A DNA stretch of 64,000 bases from Nocardiopsis sp. N85 (GTDB lineage: Bacteria > Actinomycetota > Actinomycetes > Streptosporangiales > Streptosporangiaceae): NCBI RefSeq assembly GCF_028882275.1, contig NZ_JARBUT010000010.1, positions 124,001 to 188,000 on the forward strand. The letters run 5' to 3'. The notes under the pieces were generated by a model. It was not told the DNA's origin and searched no databases. It saw nothing but the letters and a program-made list of their open reading frames with translations. This document shows, in pieces, positions 26,252 through 35,077 of the stretch (position 1 is its first letter; each line of letters opens with the position of its first letter). The position numbers were made by a program, and so were the translations under genes.

Positions 26252-27132
26252 GGGGCACGACGGAGACGGATCGTCAGGGGCGTTCCTTCCTGGTCGGGTT
26301 GATCGGTTCGGGCATCGGCCCCTCCCTGACCCCGCCGATGCACGAACGCGAGGCGGACCGGCTGGGACGACGGCTGGTGTACCGGACGATCGACATCGAC
26401 GTGTGGGGGCTGCCCCCCGAGTCCGTGGGGGAACTCGTCCGGTCGGCGCCGCGGTACGGCTTCGACGGCCTCAACATCACCCACCCGTGCAAACAGGCCG
26501 TCCTGCCCCACCTGGACGGGCTCACCCCCGACGCGGCGGCGCTGGGCGCGGTCAACACGGTGGTCTTCGAGGGGGACTCGGCCATCGGTCACAACACCGA
26601 CTGGTCGGGGTTCCTGGAGGCCTTCGAGATCGGCCTGCCCGACGCGGCCCGGGAGCGGGTGGTCCTGCTGGGGGCCGGCGGGGCGGGGGCCGCGGTGGCC
26701 CACGCCCTGCTCACCTCGGGCACCGGGGATCTGGTGATCGTGGATCCGGAGGTGGACCGGGCGGACGCCCTGGCGCGCGCCCTGATCGCGCGGTTCCCCG
26801 GTCGGTCCTGTCGCGCGGCCCCTCCCGGGGACGTGGCGGCGCACGTGTCCCGGGCCGACGGTCTGGTGAACGCGACCCCGATCGGCATGGCCCACCATCC
26901 GGGTCTGCCGTTGCCGGCCGCGTTGCTGCGGCCTCCCCTGTGGGTGGCCGACATCGTCTACCGGCCCCTGCGCACGGCCCTGCTCGACGAGGCCGAGCGG
27001 CGCGGTTGCGCCACCCTGTCCGGTGGCGGCATGGCCGTGTTCCAGGCGGTGCGGGCCTTCGAGCTGATCACCGGGCTCGCCCCGGACAGCGATCGCATGA
27101 GGGCCCACTTCGCAGACCTCGCCGCCGGCTGA
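26248..27132 (+). CDS. Shikimate/quinate dehydrogenase (AroE family, probably catabolic)
   Basis: 294 residues. The substrate domain shows GSGIGPSLTPPMHE, GLNITHPCKQ (the catalytic Lys of NxTxPxK) and HNTDWSGF (the Asp of NTD). The NAD(P) domain has VVLLGAGGAGAAVAHAL, with VIVDPEVDRA at the second strand; an acidic residue there usually favours NAD. It would oxidise shikimate or quinate to the 3-dehydro acid. It is coupled to the QuiC-type gene (GTG 26248 overlaps the previous stop). Together they convert imported shikimate or quinate towards protocatechuate; a dehydroquinate dehydratase is not in the window. Confidence 0.88.
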   Translation: MRGTTETDRQGRSFLVGLIGSGIGPSLTPPMHEREADRLGRRLVYRTIDIDVWGLPPESVGELVRSAPRYGFDGLNITHPCKQAVLPHLDGLTPDAAALGAVNTVVFEGDSAIGHNTDWSGFLEAFEIGLPDAARERVVLLGAGGAGAAVAHALLTSGTGDLVIVDPEVDRADALARALIARFPGRSCRAAPPGDVAAHVSRADGLVNATPIGMAHHPGLPLPAALLRPPLWVADIVYRPLRTALLDEAERRGCATLSGGGMAVFQAVRAFELITGLAPDSDRMRAHFADLAAG

Positions 27133-27147
27133 CGGCCCCGGGGCCCC

Positions 27148-28152
27148 TCAGCCCGCCGAGGGGTCCCGGCGGGTCCCGGCGGGGTCGAGGACGTCCACGA
27201 ACCGCCTTCGGACGTCGTCCAGGTCGGGCGACTCCACGAGGACGGCGAACGCGTTCTCCCGCTCCCCCGCCCGTTCCAGCAGGTAGCGGCCTTCGACCTC
27301 CCGGACCCGGTAGCGCTCCTCGGAGAACCCGAAGGTGACGCAGCGGCCGGACCCGAACCGCTGCGCGTCCAGGTGGCGTTCCCCGGCGAGCCGCAGGATC
27401 TCGGGGGTGACCAGGTCCAGGGCCGCGGCCTCCGCCAGGACGTCCAGCAGGGGTTCGCCGCGTTCGGCCCCGTAGGCCCGCGCGATCTCCTCGAACCCGG
27501 CCCCCGCCAGCCGCCGGGCCCGTTCCTCCCCCGACGTCCCGCGCGCGAACCCGACCAGGGGCAGGCCTCGGCGTCGCGGGGCGTCGCGGTCGCCGATCAC
27601 CGACATGAGCACCCGGCAGGCGTCCTCCCACACCTCGGTGGTGTGGAAGGGCACTCCGACGGTCGGCGGCAGGTTCGACCGCCGCCGCAGCACGTACCGG
27701 TCCCCGACCCGGCTCAGACGGTGGGACTCCGACCCCCGCGAGGCGACGAACGGGTTCCCGAACAGGGTCCGGGTCGGCGCCCCTCCGCAGGACCGGATCC
27801 ACCCGGCGACGGCCTCGGGGAGTGCGTCGAAGGCGATGTCGCGCACGCCCTCGGGGGCGTCGGGCCCGGACAGGATCTCCCAGAGGTGGGCGCACGCCTC
27901 CTCCTCGGTGCGGAACCCGGCGGGCTCGGGGCCCGTCGTGTCACGGGCGAAGCGGACGGGGCGGGTGAGGTCGCGGACGGTCACCACGTAGCGGTGTTCG
28001 CCCAGGTGGTAGAGGTTCCACGCGCCCCGGCAGTACCCGCCGCGCCTCGCGGACGGCCCGGTGGGGCGGAAGGGGTCGTGGCGGCCGTCGTAGGCGAGGT
28101 GGGCGTCGTGACCGGCTTCGCGCAGCCGGCGCTGGAGTTCGAGGAAGTCCAC
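27148..28152 (-). CDS. Hypothetical actinobacterial protein
   Basis: 334 residues, not recognised. The N-terminal 100 residues (DFLELQRRLREAGHDAHLAY, GAWNLYHLGEHRYVVTVRDL) and the C-terminal stretch (RYRVREVEGRYLLERAGERE, VLVESPDLDDVRRRFVDVLD) are similar in style, each pairing a beta-hairpin with a helix. This suggests two related domains around a helical middle. No signal peptide or membrane segment is seen. It ends 15 bp from the convergent aroE-like gene. Confidence 0.6.
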   Translation of the reverse strand: MDFLELQRRLREAGHDAHLAYDGRHDPFRPTGPSARRGGYCRGAWNLYHLGEHRYVVTVRDLTRPVRFARDTTGPEPAGFRTEEEACAHLWEILSGPDAPEGVRDIAFDALPEAVAGWIRSCGGAPTRTLFGNPFVASRGSESHRLSRVGDRYVLRRRSNLPPTVGVPFHTTEVWEDACRVLMSVIGDRDAPRRRGLPLVGFARGTSGEERARRLAGAGFEEIARAYGAERGEPLLDVLAEAAALDLVTPEILRLAGERHLDAQRFGSGRCVTFGFSEERYRVREVEGRYLLERAGERENAFAVLVESPDLDDVRRRFVDVLDPAGTRRDPSAG

Positions 28153-28194
28153 GAGGCCAGTGTCCCAGGGGGCGCGCCCGGGGGCGGGACCCGG

Positions 28195-29364
28195 TCAGCC
28201 GTGCCATTCGCAGAAGAGCACCGTGGCGTCGTCGTTGAGCCTGTCGTGGTGGTACCCCAGCACCGCGTGCATCAGGCGTCGCAGCGTCTCGGGGACCGGC
28301 ATGTTGTCGACCTGGTGGCGGATGATGAAGTCCGCGAACCGGTCCACGCCGAACTCGTGCCCCAGGGAGTCGCGGGCCTCGATGATGCCGTCGGTGTACA
28401 GCAGCAGCCGGTCCCCCGGCTGGAGCGGTTCACAGCACACCGTCACCGGTAGGCCCAGGTCCATCCCCAGCGGGTGGGAGGGCTCGCACTCCAGTTCGCG
28501 GACCTGCCCGCCGCGGATGAGGATGGGCGGCAAGTGCCCGCAGTTGACCCAGTTCATCTCGCCGGTGACCAGGTTCAGCTCGGCCAGGATCGCGGTGGCG
28601 AAGCGGGTGCGGACGAACTCCTGGATCAGGGTGCCCTCCACCCCCTGGTGGATGTGGGAGAGCGGGGTGCCCTTGCGGCGTTCGTTGCGAAAGGCCCCCA
28701 CCGCCAGGTTCGCGATGAGCCCGGCGGCGTTGTCGTGGCCCATGGCGTCGAAGATCGCCAGGTGGGCGGTGTCCCCGACGAGGGCGTAGTCGAAGGAGTC
28801 CCCGGCGTTGTCGTAGGCCGGTTCGGTGGCGGCGGAGATCGTCACCCGGGCGTCGGCGAAGGTGCCCGGGGGCATGAGCGTCCACTGCATCTCGGCCGAC
28901 ACCGACATGGGCTTGGTGCGGATCAGCCGGGCGTAGGCGTCGCTGTTGGAGCGTTTGGCGATGACGAGGAGCCCGACCAGGGAGGCCAGGTCCCGCATCG
29001 CCGAGCGGTCGGGGTCTCCCGGGAAGCACACGTGCAGCACGCCCAGCCGTTCGGCGCCCTCCAGGATCGGCACCCAGTAGCGCCCCTCCCTCTCCTCCCG
29101 GACGGTCACGCCCGTGACGTAGGCCTGCCCGGCCGGGGAGCCGTCCACCGGCAGGTCCCGGCCGCCCCGGCGGGCGTCGTCGCCCTCCCCGGTGACCTCG
29201 CGCAGGACCTGCTGTTGGTGGTCGGCGAGGTAGAAGCGGGCCTGGGAGAGGCCGGCGAAGTCGGCCTTCTTGGCCACCAGCGCCGGAAGCTCCTCGAAGG
29301 TGGCCAGGTGCCCGGCGCGGACCAGGGAGACCATCAACTCGTTGGACGTGTGCTGTACGGGCAT
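28195..29364 (-). CDS. GAF/PP2C (SpoIIE-type) serine phosphatase
   Basis: 389 residues from ATG 29364 (MPVQHTSNELMVSLVRAG); an in-frame ATG at 29445 is possible. Residues ~25-165 form a GAF-like sensor domain (FYLADHQQQVLREVTG, YWVPILEGAERLGVLHVCFP). From ~200 is a PP2C/SpoIIE domain with AGDSFDYALVGD, AIFDAMGHDNAAGLIAN, VNCGHLPPILIR, LLLYTDGIIEARD and NDDATVLFCEW, which keeps the metal-binding aspartates. Such proteins dephosphorylate anti-sigma-factor antagonists in partner-switching stress pathways. No partner genes are adjacent. Confidence 0.88.
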   Translation of the reverse strand: MPVQHTSNELMVSLVRAGHLATFEELPALVAKKADFAGLSQARFYLADHQQQVLREVTGEGDDARRGGRDLPVDGSPAGQAYVTGVTVREEREGRYWVPILEGAERLGVLHVCFPGDPDRSAMRDLASLVGLLVIAKRSNSDAYARLIRTKPMSVSAEMQWTLMPPGTFADARVTISAATEPAYDNAGDSFDYALVGDTAHLAIFDAMGHDNAAGLIANLAVGAFRNERRKGTPLSHIHQGVEGTLIQEFVRTRFATAILAELNLVTGEMNWVNCGHLPPILIRGGQVRELECEPSHPLGMDLGLPVTVCCEPLQPGDRLLLYTDGIIEARDSLGHEFGVDRFADFIIRHQVDNMPVPETLRRLMHAVLGYHHDRLNDDATVLFCEWHG

Positions 29365-29775
29365 CGCGACACCCCGGGATCCGGTGCGGAGGCCGTCCGT
29401 CCCGAGAACGCCCGCCCGCCACGCCATGTCGGCCGAAAGGTACATCTTCGCACGCCGGAGCCGGTCCGCACAGGATCCACCCGTCCCGGACCTTCGTGAG
29501 GCCGTGCCGGTCGGCCCTTCCGCCCCGGCGCGGAGAGGCCGGGAGGACCGCGTCCCGCCCCCGGGAACGGGCCGATCCGCCGGCGCGCGGGACCCGGGGC
29601 GCCGGCGCGGCCGGCGTTCGCCGCCGTCGTGCCGTGCGGTGCGGTGCCGGCCGGCGTGTCGCGGGACGGGGCCGCGCGCCGTCGCCGCCCTCGGGATCGA
29701 CGCCGAGCACCGGAGAACGACCCCCCGTGCCCGACGACGCTTCGGATCCGGCGGCGGGGAGGGCTGGGCCCGGGG
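29365..29775. other. Intergenic stretch, nothing recognised
   Basis: Very GC-rich sequence lies upstream of the phosphatase gene and downstream of the siderophore ATPase gene. No coding frame with a ribosome site was seen. Short GCGCCGGCGC-type self-complementary runs near 29600 could terminate the ATPase operon but are not distinctive at this GC content. Confidence 0.4.
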
Positions 29776-30588
29776 TCAGGCGGCCGGGGCCGTGTCGTGG
29801 TGACGGCCGATGGGCAGCATGAGCGGCCTGCCCGACACCGGGTCGGTGATGATCCGGCTGCGCAGCCCGAACACCGCCTCCACCGTCTCGGGTGTGAGCA
29901 CCCGCGCGGGGTCCCCCTCCGCGTGCAGGCGTCCGTCCGCCAGGGCGATGAGGTGGTCGGCGTAGCGGGCCGCGAGGTTGAGGTCGTGCAGGACCATCAC
30001 GATCGTCGTGCCGAGCGTCCGGTTGAGGTCGGTGAGCAGGTCCAGCACCTCCACCTGGTGACTGACGTCCAGGAACGTCGTCGGCTCGTCGAGCAGCAGC
30101 AGGTCGGTGCGCTGGGCCAGCGCCATCGCGATCCACACCCGCTGACGCTGCCCGCCCGAGAGTTCGTCGACGGACCGGTCGGCCAACTCCAGCGTCCCCG
30201 TCGCCTCCAGCGCGGCGGCCACCGCCTCGTCGTCCTCCCGGCTCCACCGCGCGAACCTCCCCTGGTGGGGATGGCGGCCACGGCCCACCAGGTCGCTCAC
30301 GGCGATCCCCTCCGGGGCGATCGGGGACTGCGGCAGCAGGCCGAGCGTGCGGGCGACCTCCTTGGACGGCATCCGGTGGACCCGCTTCCCGTCCAGCAGC
30401 ACGTGTCCGGCCCGGGGCGACAGCAGCCGCGACATGGCGCGCAGCAGCGTCGACTTGCCGCAGGCGTTGGCCCCGACGATCGCGGTGATCCGCCCCGGCG
30501 GCACGGTCAGGTCCAGGGACTCGATGACGACACGGTCCTGGTAGCCGAGGGTGAGGCCCTCGACGAGGAGTGAGTGGGCCGTGGTCAC
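29776..30588 (-). CDS. Siderophore ABC transporter ATPase (FecE/FepC type)
   Basis: 270 residues. Walker A is GANACGKST, the signature LSGGQRQRVW, Walker B LLLLDEPTTFLD, and the H-loop VLHDLNLAARYAD. The family-typical LLPQSPIAPEGIAVSDLVGRGRHPH is present. It powers ferric-siderophore import through the two permeases upstream. GTG 30588 overlaps the permease stop (GTGA). Confidence 0.93.
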   Translation of the reverse strand: MTTAHSLLVEGLTLGYQDRVVIESLDLTVPPGRITAIVGANACGKSTLLRAMSRLLSPRAGHVLLDGKRVHRMPSKEVARTLGLLPQSPIAPEGIAVSDLVGRGRHPHQGRFARWSREDDEAVAAALEATGTLELADRSVDELSGGQRQRVWIAMALAQRTDLLLLDEPTTFLDVSHQVEVLDLLTDLNRTLGTTIVMVLHDLNLAARYADHLIALADGRLHAEGDPARVLTPETVEAVFGLRSRIITDPVSGRPLMLPIGRHHDTAPAA

Positions 30589-31664
30589 AGGGAGCCTCCC
30601 GCGCGGTGGGTTCGGACGATCAGGTAGACGAGGTAGGGGGCGCCGAGCACCCCGGTGACGACCCCGACGGGGTAGCGGACGCCGAACAGGAACTGGCCGG
30701 CGAAGTCCGCCACCAGCACCAGCAGCGCCCCCACCAGCGCGGCGGGGACGAGCAGGGAGCCGCCCGGTCCCACCAGGCGCGCCGCGATCGGCCCGGACAG
30801 GAACGCCACGAACGCGATCGGGCCCGCGGCGGCGGTCGCGAACGCGATGAGTCCCACGGCGGTGACGATGAGGACCAGTCGGGTGCGGTCCACGCGCACG
30901 CCGAGCGCCGAGGCGGTGTCGTCGCCCAAGCGGAGCGTTTCGAGGTCGCCGGCGCGGGAGAGCAGCACCGGGGCGAGCACGGCCACCGCGATCACCACGG
31001 GGACGACCTCGTCCCAGGTGGTGCCGTTGAGGCTGCCGGTCAGCCAGCGCAGCGCCTCCTGGAGGTCCCATTCGGCGGCCCGGTCCAGGATGTGGGCGGT
31101 GACGCTTTCGAGCATGGCCGCGATACCGATGCCGATGAGGACGAGCCGGCCGCCCGACACCCCGTTCCGGTACGCCAGCAGGTACACGAGCACGGCCACG
31201 GCCAGGCCCACGACGATGGCGAAGACCGACACCCCGGCGCCTTCGAGGGAGAGCACCACGATCGCGAACGTGGCCGCGGCACCCGCCCCCGCGCTGATAC
31301 CGATGATGTCGGGGCTGGCCAGCGGGTTGCGGAGCATGGTCTGGAAGGTGACGCCGCCCAGGCCGAAGCACAGGCCCGCCACCACCGCCAGCGCCGCCCG
31401 GGGCAGCCGCAGCCGTCCGACGGTGAACGACGCCCCGGGCACGTCCTGGCCCAGGACGACCCGGACGACGTCGGCGGGCGGGTGGAAGGTCCGCCCGAAC
31501 ATCAGGGTCACGGCGAAGGCCGCGACGATCAGGACGCTCAGCACGACGACGACGGCGAGCCGCCGTCGGCCCCTGCGGTGCCGCCCCCGGGAGACGGTGT
31601 CGACGGCCCCGGCGGCCGGAACGGCCGGTGGGGTCTGCGTGGTCTTGGTGACGGAACCGCTCAC
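30585..31664 (-). CDS. Siderophore ABC transporter permease (FecCD family)
   Basis: 359 residues with about nine to ten membrane segments after a basic N-terminus. The family motif MLRNPLASPDIIGISAGAGA and the end GVLGAPYLVYLIVRTHR are present. It pairs with the permease encoded just upstream. GTG 31664 overlaps the preceding stop. Confidence 0.92.
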   Translation of the reverse strand: MSGSVTKTTQTPPAVPAAGAVDTVSRGRHRRGRRRLAVVVVLSVLIVAAFAVTLMFGRTFHPPADVVRVVLGQDVPGASFTVGRLRLPRAALAVVAGLCFGLGGVTFQTMLRNPLASPDIIGISAGAGAAATFAIVVLSLEGAGVSVFAIVVGLAVAVLVYLLAYRNGVSGGRLVLIGIGIAAMLESVTAHILDRAAEWDLQEALRWLTGSLNGTTWDEVVPVVIAVAVLAPVLLSRAGDLETLRLGDDTASALGVRVDRTRLVLIVTAVGLIAFATAAAGPIAFVAFLSGPIAARLVGPGGSLLVPAALVGALLVLVADFAGQFLFGVRYPVGVVTGVLGAPYLVYLIVRTHRAGGSL

Positions 31665-32704
31665 AGTGCACGGACCTTGTGTCGGCGGACGATGAAGATG
31701 AAGAACGGGGCGCCGATGAGGGCGGTCACGATGCCGACGGCGACCTCCGAGGGGCGGGCCGCGATACGGCCGATCACGTCGGCGGCCGTCAGCAGGGCCG
31801 CGCCGCCCAGCGCCGAGAAGGGCAGCAGCAGGCGGTGGTCGGTGCCGATGAGCATCCGGAACAGGTGGGGGACCACGAGTCCGACGAACGCGATGGGGCC
31901 GGTGACGGCGGTGGTCGCCCCGCACAGCACGACGGCGCCCAGGGAGGCCCCGGCCCGGGCGGTGGCCACCCGGGTGCCCAGCCCGGCGGCGAGTTCGTCG
32001 CCCAGGGCGAGCAGGTCCAGTCCCCGGGCGGAGAGCAGGCACAGGAGGCCGCCGACGACCAGGAACGGCAGGACGTGGGAGAGGGAGTCGAACGTCCCGC
32101 CGCCGACGCCGCCGATCTGCCAGGAGCGGGCCCCGTCGGCGATGTCGTTGCGCCCCAGGATGACGGCGCTGACGAACGAGGCCAGCGCGGCCGAGGTGGC
32201 CGCTCCGGCGAGCGCGAGTTTGAGGGGGGTGGCGCCGCCCGTTCCCAGGGAACCGATGACGTACACCGACACGGCGGTGACACCGGCCCCGGCGATCGCG
32301 ACCCAGATGAAGGAGGTGGGCGAGGCCAGTCCGAAGTAGGCGATCCCGGTGACGACGGCGAGGGATGCGCCCATGTTGACGCCCAGGATGCCGGGGTCGG
32401 CCAGCGGGTTGCGGGTCACGCCCTGCATGACGGCGCCGGCCAGCCCCAGGGCCGCCCCGGCGAGCACGGCGAGCAGGGTGCGCGGGACGCGCTTGGCGAC
32501 GGCGGCCCGGTCGAAGCCCTCGGTGTCGCCGCCCAGTGCGGCGACGATGTCGGGCCAGGCGACGACGCGCGAGCCCACGGCGACCGAGGCGAGCATGAGC
32601 GCCAGGAGCACGACCAGGAGGAGCAGCAGCCACAGGGCCTTGGCGCGCCTGGGGCGCCGCACGATGGCGACGCCCGAGGCGGTGGAGGTGTCGTGCACGG
32701 TCAC
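31661..32704 (-). CDS. Siderophore ABC transporter permease (FecCD family)
   Basis: 347 residues. FecCD features are GLAGAVMQGVTRNPLADPGI, LGVNMGASLAVV, GPIAFVGLVVPHLFRMLIG and ALIGAPFFIFIVRRHK. It is the first permease of the heterodimer. GTG 32704 overlaps the stop of the binding-protein gene (GTGA); a second GTG 6 bp downstream is possible. Confidence 0.92.
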   Translation of the reverse strand: MTVHDTSTASGVAIVRRPRRAKALWLLLLLVVLLALMLASVAVGSRVVAWPDIVAALGGDTEGFDRAAVAKRVPRTLLAVLAGAALGLAGAVMQGVTRNPLADPGILGVNMGASLAVVTGIAYFGLASPTSFIWVAIAGAGVTAVSVYVIGSLGTGGATPLKLALAGAATSAALASFVSAVILGRNDIADGARSWQIGGVGGGTFDSLSHVLPFLVVGGLLCLLSARGLDLLALGDELAAGLGTRVATARAGASLGAVVLCGATTAVTGPIAFVGLVVPHLFRMLIGTDHRLLLPFSALGGAALLTAADVIGRIAARPSEVAVGIVTALIGAPFFIFIVRRHKVRAL

Positions 32705-33726
32705 TCGGCCTTGTCGGCGGCCTCGGCCAGGAGCGACAGGTAGTCGTCGAGGACCCACGGGATCGCCAGCGGGGTCGGGTTGGCGGCGGTGCCCAGCGGG
32801 TCGCTGCCGGGCAGGGCGACGATCGCGCCGTTCTCGACGGCGGGCATCTGGGACAGCAGCGGGTCGCCCTCCAGCGCCTCGACGAGTTCGTCGCCGCCGT
32901 AGGTGACGATGATGTCGACGTCGGAGAAGGCGTCGGCCTGTTCGGCGCTGTGCGTCAGGGAGAACGCGTCGGTCTCGGCGGAGGCGGCGGCGACGCTCTC
33001 GGGGGTGAGCAGGCCCAGGTCCTCGAAGAACAGGGCGCGGGTGTCGTGGGTGGTGTAGAAACTGACCTGGCTCAGGTCGGTGGTGTCGACGTGGGTCAGG
33101 AACATCACCGAGCGGTCTTGGAGCACGGGGTGCTCGGCGGCGGACGCGGCGATCTCCCGCTCCAGCTCGGTGATGAGCGCCTCGCCCTCCTCGGCCATGC
33201 CCATGGCCTGACTGTTGAGCGTGATCATGTCCTGCCAGGGGGTGCCCCAGGCGGTCTCGGGGTAGGCGACGACGGGGGCGATCTCGCCGAGGGTGTCGTA
33301 GTCCTCCTGTGTGAGCCCGGAGTAGGCGGCGAGGATGACGTCGGGGGCGGTGTCGGCGACGGCCTCGAAGTCGATGCCGTCGGTCTCGTCGAACAGCACG
33401 GGGGGCTCGGCGTCGAGCTCTTCGAGCCTCTCGGCGACCCAGGGCAGGAGGCCGTCGCCGTCGTCGTCGCCGAAGTCGGCGGCGGCCATGCCGACCGGCA
33501 CGACCCCCAGGGCCAGCGGGACCTCGTGGTTGGCCCAGTTGACGGTGGCGACCCGCTCGGGCCGGGAGTCGATGACGGTGCTGCCCAGGGCGTGCTCGAT
33601 GGTGACGGGGGTCCAGTCCCCGGAGCCCTCGCCCTCCTGCGCGGTGGGGGACGACGAGCAGGCGGCGAGCCCGACGGTGAGCAGCGCGGCCGCGGCGACG
33701 GCGACGGGCGTGGGAACGCGGGACAT
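32701..33726 (-). CDS. Ferric-siderophore-binding lipoprotein (FhuD/FepB-like)
   Basis: 341 residues. Lipoprotein signal: PVAVAAAALLTVGLAAC (lipobox LAAC). The binding domain has the class-III helical-backbone look: ALGSTVIDSRPERVATVNWA, a central APDVILAAYSGLTQEDYDTL, and the end AIPWVLDDYLSLLAEAADKA. It captures the siderophore outside the cell. ATG 33726 has GGAAGGA upstream. As first gene of a four-gene overlapping operon behind a candidate iron box, it is probably repressed by iron. Confidence 0.92.
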   Translation of the reverse strand: MSRVPTPVAVAAAALLTVGLAACSSSPTAQEGEGSGDWTPVTIEHALGSTVIDSRPERVATVNWANHEVPLALGVVPVGMAAADFGDDDGDGLLPWVAERLEELDAEPPVLFDETDGIDFEAVADTAPDVILAAYSGLTQEDYDTLGEIAPVVAYPETAWGTPWQDMITLNSQAMGMAEEGEALITELEREIAASAAEHPVLQDRSVMFLTHVDTTDLSQVSFYTTHDTRALFFEDLGLLTPESVAAASAETDAFSLTHSAEQADAFSDVDIIVTYGGDELVEALEGDPLLSQMPAVENGAIVALPGSDPLGTAANPTPLAIPWVLDDYLSLLAEAADKAE

Positions 33727-33841
33727 GGGGTCCTTCCGGTCAGGGGACTGCGGCGGCGGCGCTGGGAGCGTCGGGGCCGGACTCTCGCGTCGGCGGCGCG
33801 TGCCGAGGGACCGCACGGGGCGCGACCACGAGAGATAAGGG

Positions 33842-33862
33842 TTGCCTAACCAAAGTTAGGGT
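33842..33862. promoter_or_regulatory. Candidate iron box (DtxR/IdeR type)
   Basis: The bases ttgcctaaccaaagttaggg contain a perfect inverted repeat cctaac (33845-33850) / gttagg (33855-33860). It resembles the TTAGGTTAGGCTAACCTAA iron-box consensus of actinobacteria, though one half deviates. It lies about 115 bp upstream of the siderophore-binding-protein start, where a promoter is expected. Confidence 0.6.
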
Positions 33863-33937
33863 GCATTCACCTGGCGCGCAATCGCGCAGATCCGACACCC
33901 TTTGTCGCGAAACGGACAGCGGATGTCCGGATCGCCG

Positions 33938-34747
33938 TCACCGCGCCCGGAACCGCCCCGGACTCGTCCCCGTGATCCGCCGGAAAGCCGTGCCGAACGC
34001 GCTCACCGAGTGATAACCGACACACGCGGCCACCTCTTCGATGTCCTCACCGTGCGCCAGCAGCGTGATCGCGTGCCGCACCCGCGCCGTGGCCACCCAC
34101 CGGCTGAACCCCAGGCCGGTCTCGGCCCGGAACGCCCGCGTGACGGTGCGGCCGCTCACCCCCAACCGCGCCGCCCACGCCGCCAACGTCGTGGTGTCGG
34201 CCGGATCCTCCAGCACGGCCGACACGATGGGCGCCAGCAGCGGCGACTCGGGGATCCGCAACAGGATCTCGTTGCGGGCCGGTGTGATCAGGTCCAGGAC
34301 CATCGCCTCCGTCCGGGCCCGCTCGTCCGCGCCGAGTTCCTCGCCGTCGAGCCTGCCCAGCAACAACCGCAGCAGCGGGGTGACCTCCACCGCGACCGGC
34401 CGGTCCGCGATCGAGGGCACCGCGTGCACCCCGAACTGCGCCGCCCGGTGCCAGGTCCCGGCGGGTGTCCACCCGCAGTGGCGCACCCCGGCGGGGATCC
34501 ACAGACCCACCGTGGACGTGATGGTCCACACCCGCGGACCGATCGTCGCCGACGAGGCGCCGCGCTCGTTCCACAGCAGCTCGTGGGTGGGATGGGAGTG
34601 CTCCTCCCAGAAGGTGTCCCGGGCGATGACCTCCTCGGTCCCCCACACGACGAACGGCACGGCGATCTCACCGGCCTCGTAGGAGGGCAACCGGCGGTTG
34701 TCGAACGCCCGTTCCCGGGCACCGGCAAGGGCATCTCGTCTGACCAC
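33938..34747 (-). CDS. AraC-family regulator with cupin sensor domain
   Basis: About 269 residues. An N-terminal cupin-like domain (FWEEHSHPTHELLWNERGAS, TVGLWIPAGVRHCGWTPAGT) is followed by two AraC helix-turn-helix segments (LAAWAARLGVSGRTVTRAF and IEEVAACVGYHSVSAFGTAF, ending GTSPGRFRAR). The start is uncertain: GTG 34747 or GTG 34783 are possible, and the long open frame further upstream is unlikely to be translated. It sits between the siderophore operon and a divergent aminotransferase gene and could control either. Confidence 0.85.
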   Translation of the reverse strand: MVRRDALAGARERAFDNRRLPSYEAGEIAVPFVVWGTEEVIARDTFWEEHSHPTHELLWNERGASSATIGPRVWTITSTVGLWIPAGVRHCGWTPAGTWHRAAQFGVHAVPSIADRPVAVEVTPLLRLLLGRLDGEELGADERARTEAMVLDLITPARNEILLRIPESPLLAPIVSAVLEDPADTTTLAAWAARLGVSGRTVTRAFRAETGLGFSRWVATARVRHAITLLAHGEDIEEVAACVGYHSVSAFGTAFRRITGTSPGRFRAR

Positions 34748-35077
34748 GTCGTTCAGGGTATGCGCCGTCCTTCCGACCCTCACCGGCCGGTGGTGCCGAA
34801 GAGCACGGCGGGCCCGGGGAGCGGAGGAAGGGATCGGCTCCGGCGTGAGCGGTGGCGGGCCCCTCGGCCCCGACCGGGGCAGGACCGGATCCGGCTCGTC
34901 CGCGACCCGGAGCACGACGGGCCCCCTGCGGTCGCCGGGGCCGAGGGCGGTCGGGCGCACGGCCTCCACGAAGGCTCCTCCGAGTGCGAGGACTTCCGTT
35001 CCTCACCGCCGAAGGGATACACCTGTACGGGGCCGCCGCACGACGGCGGGCCCGCACGCACTCGACGGAGGAGCCCC

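Noticed and set aside
30585..32633. 682-residue version of the second siderophore permease
   Set aside because: The N-terminal half is another frame of the first permease gene. GTG 31664 with a 4-bp overlap gives the normal FecCD length.
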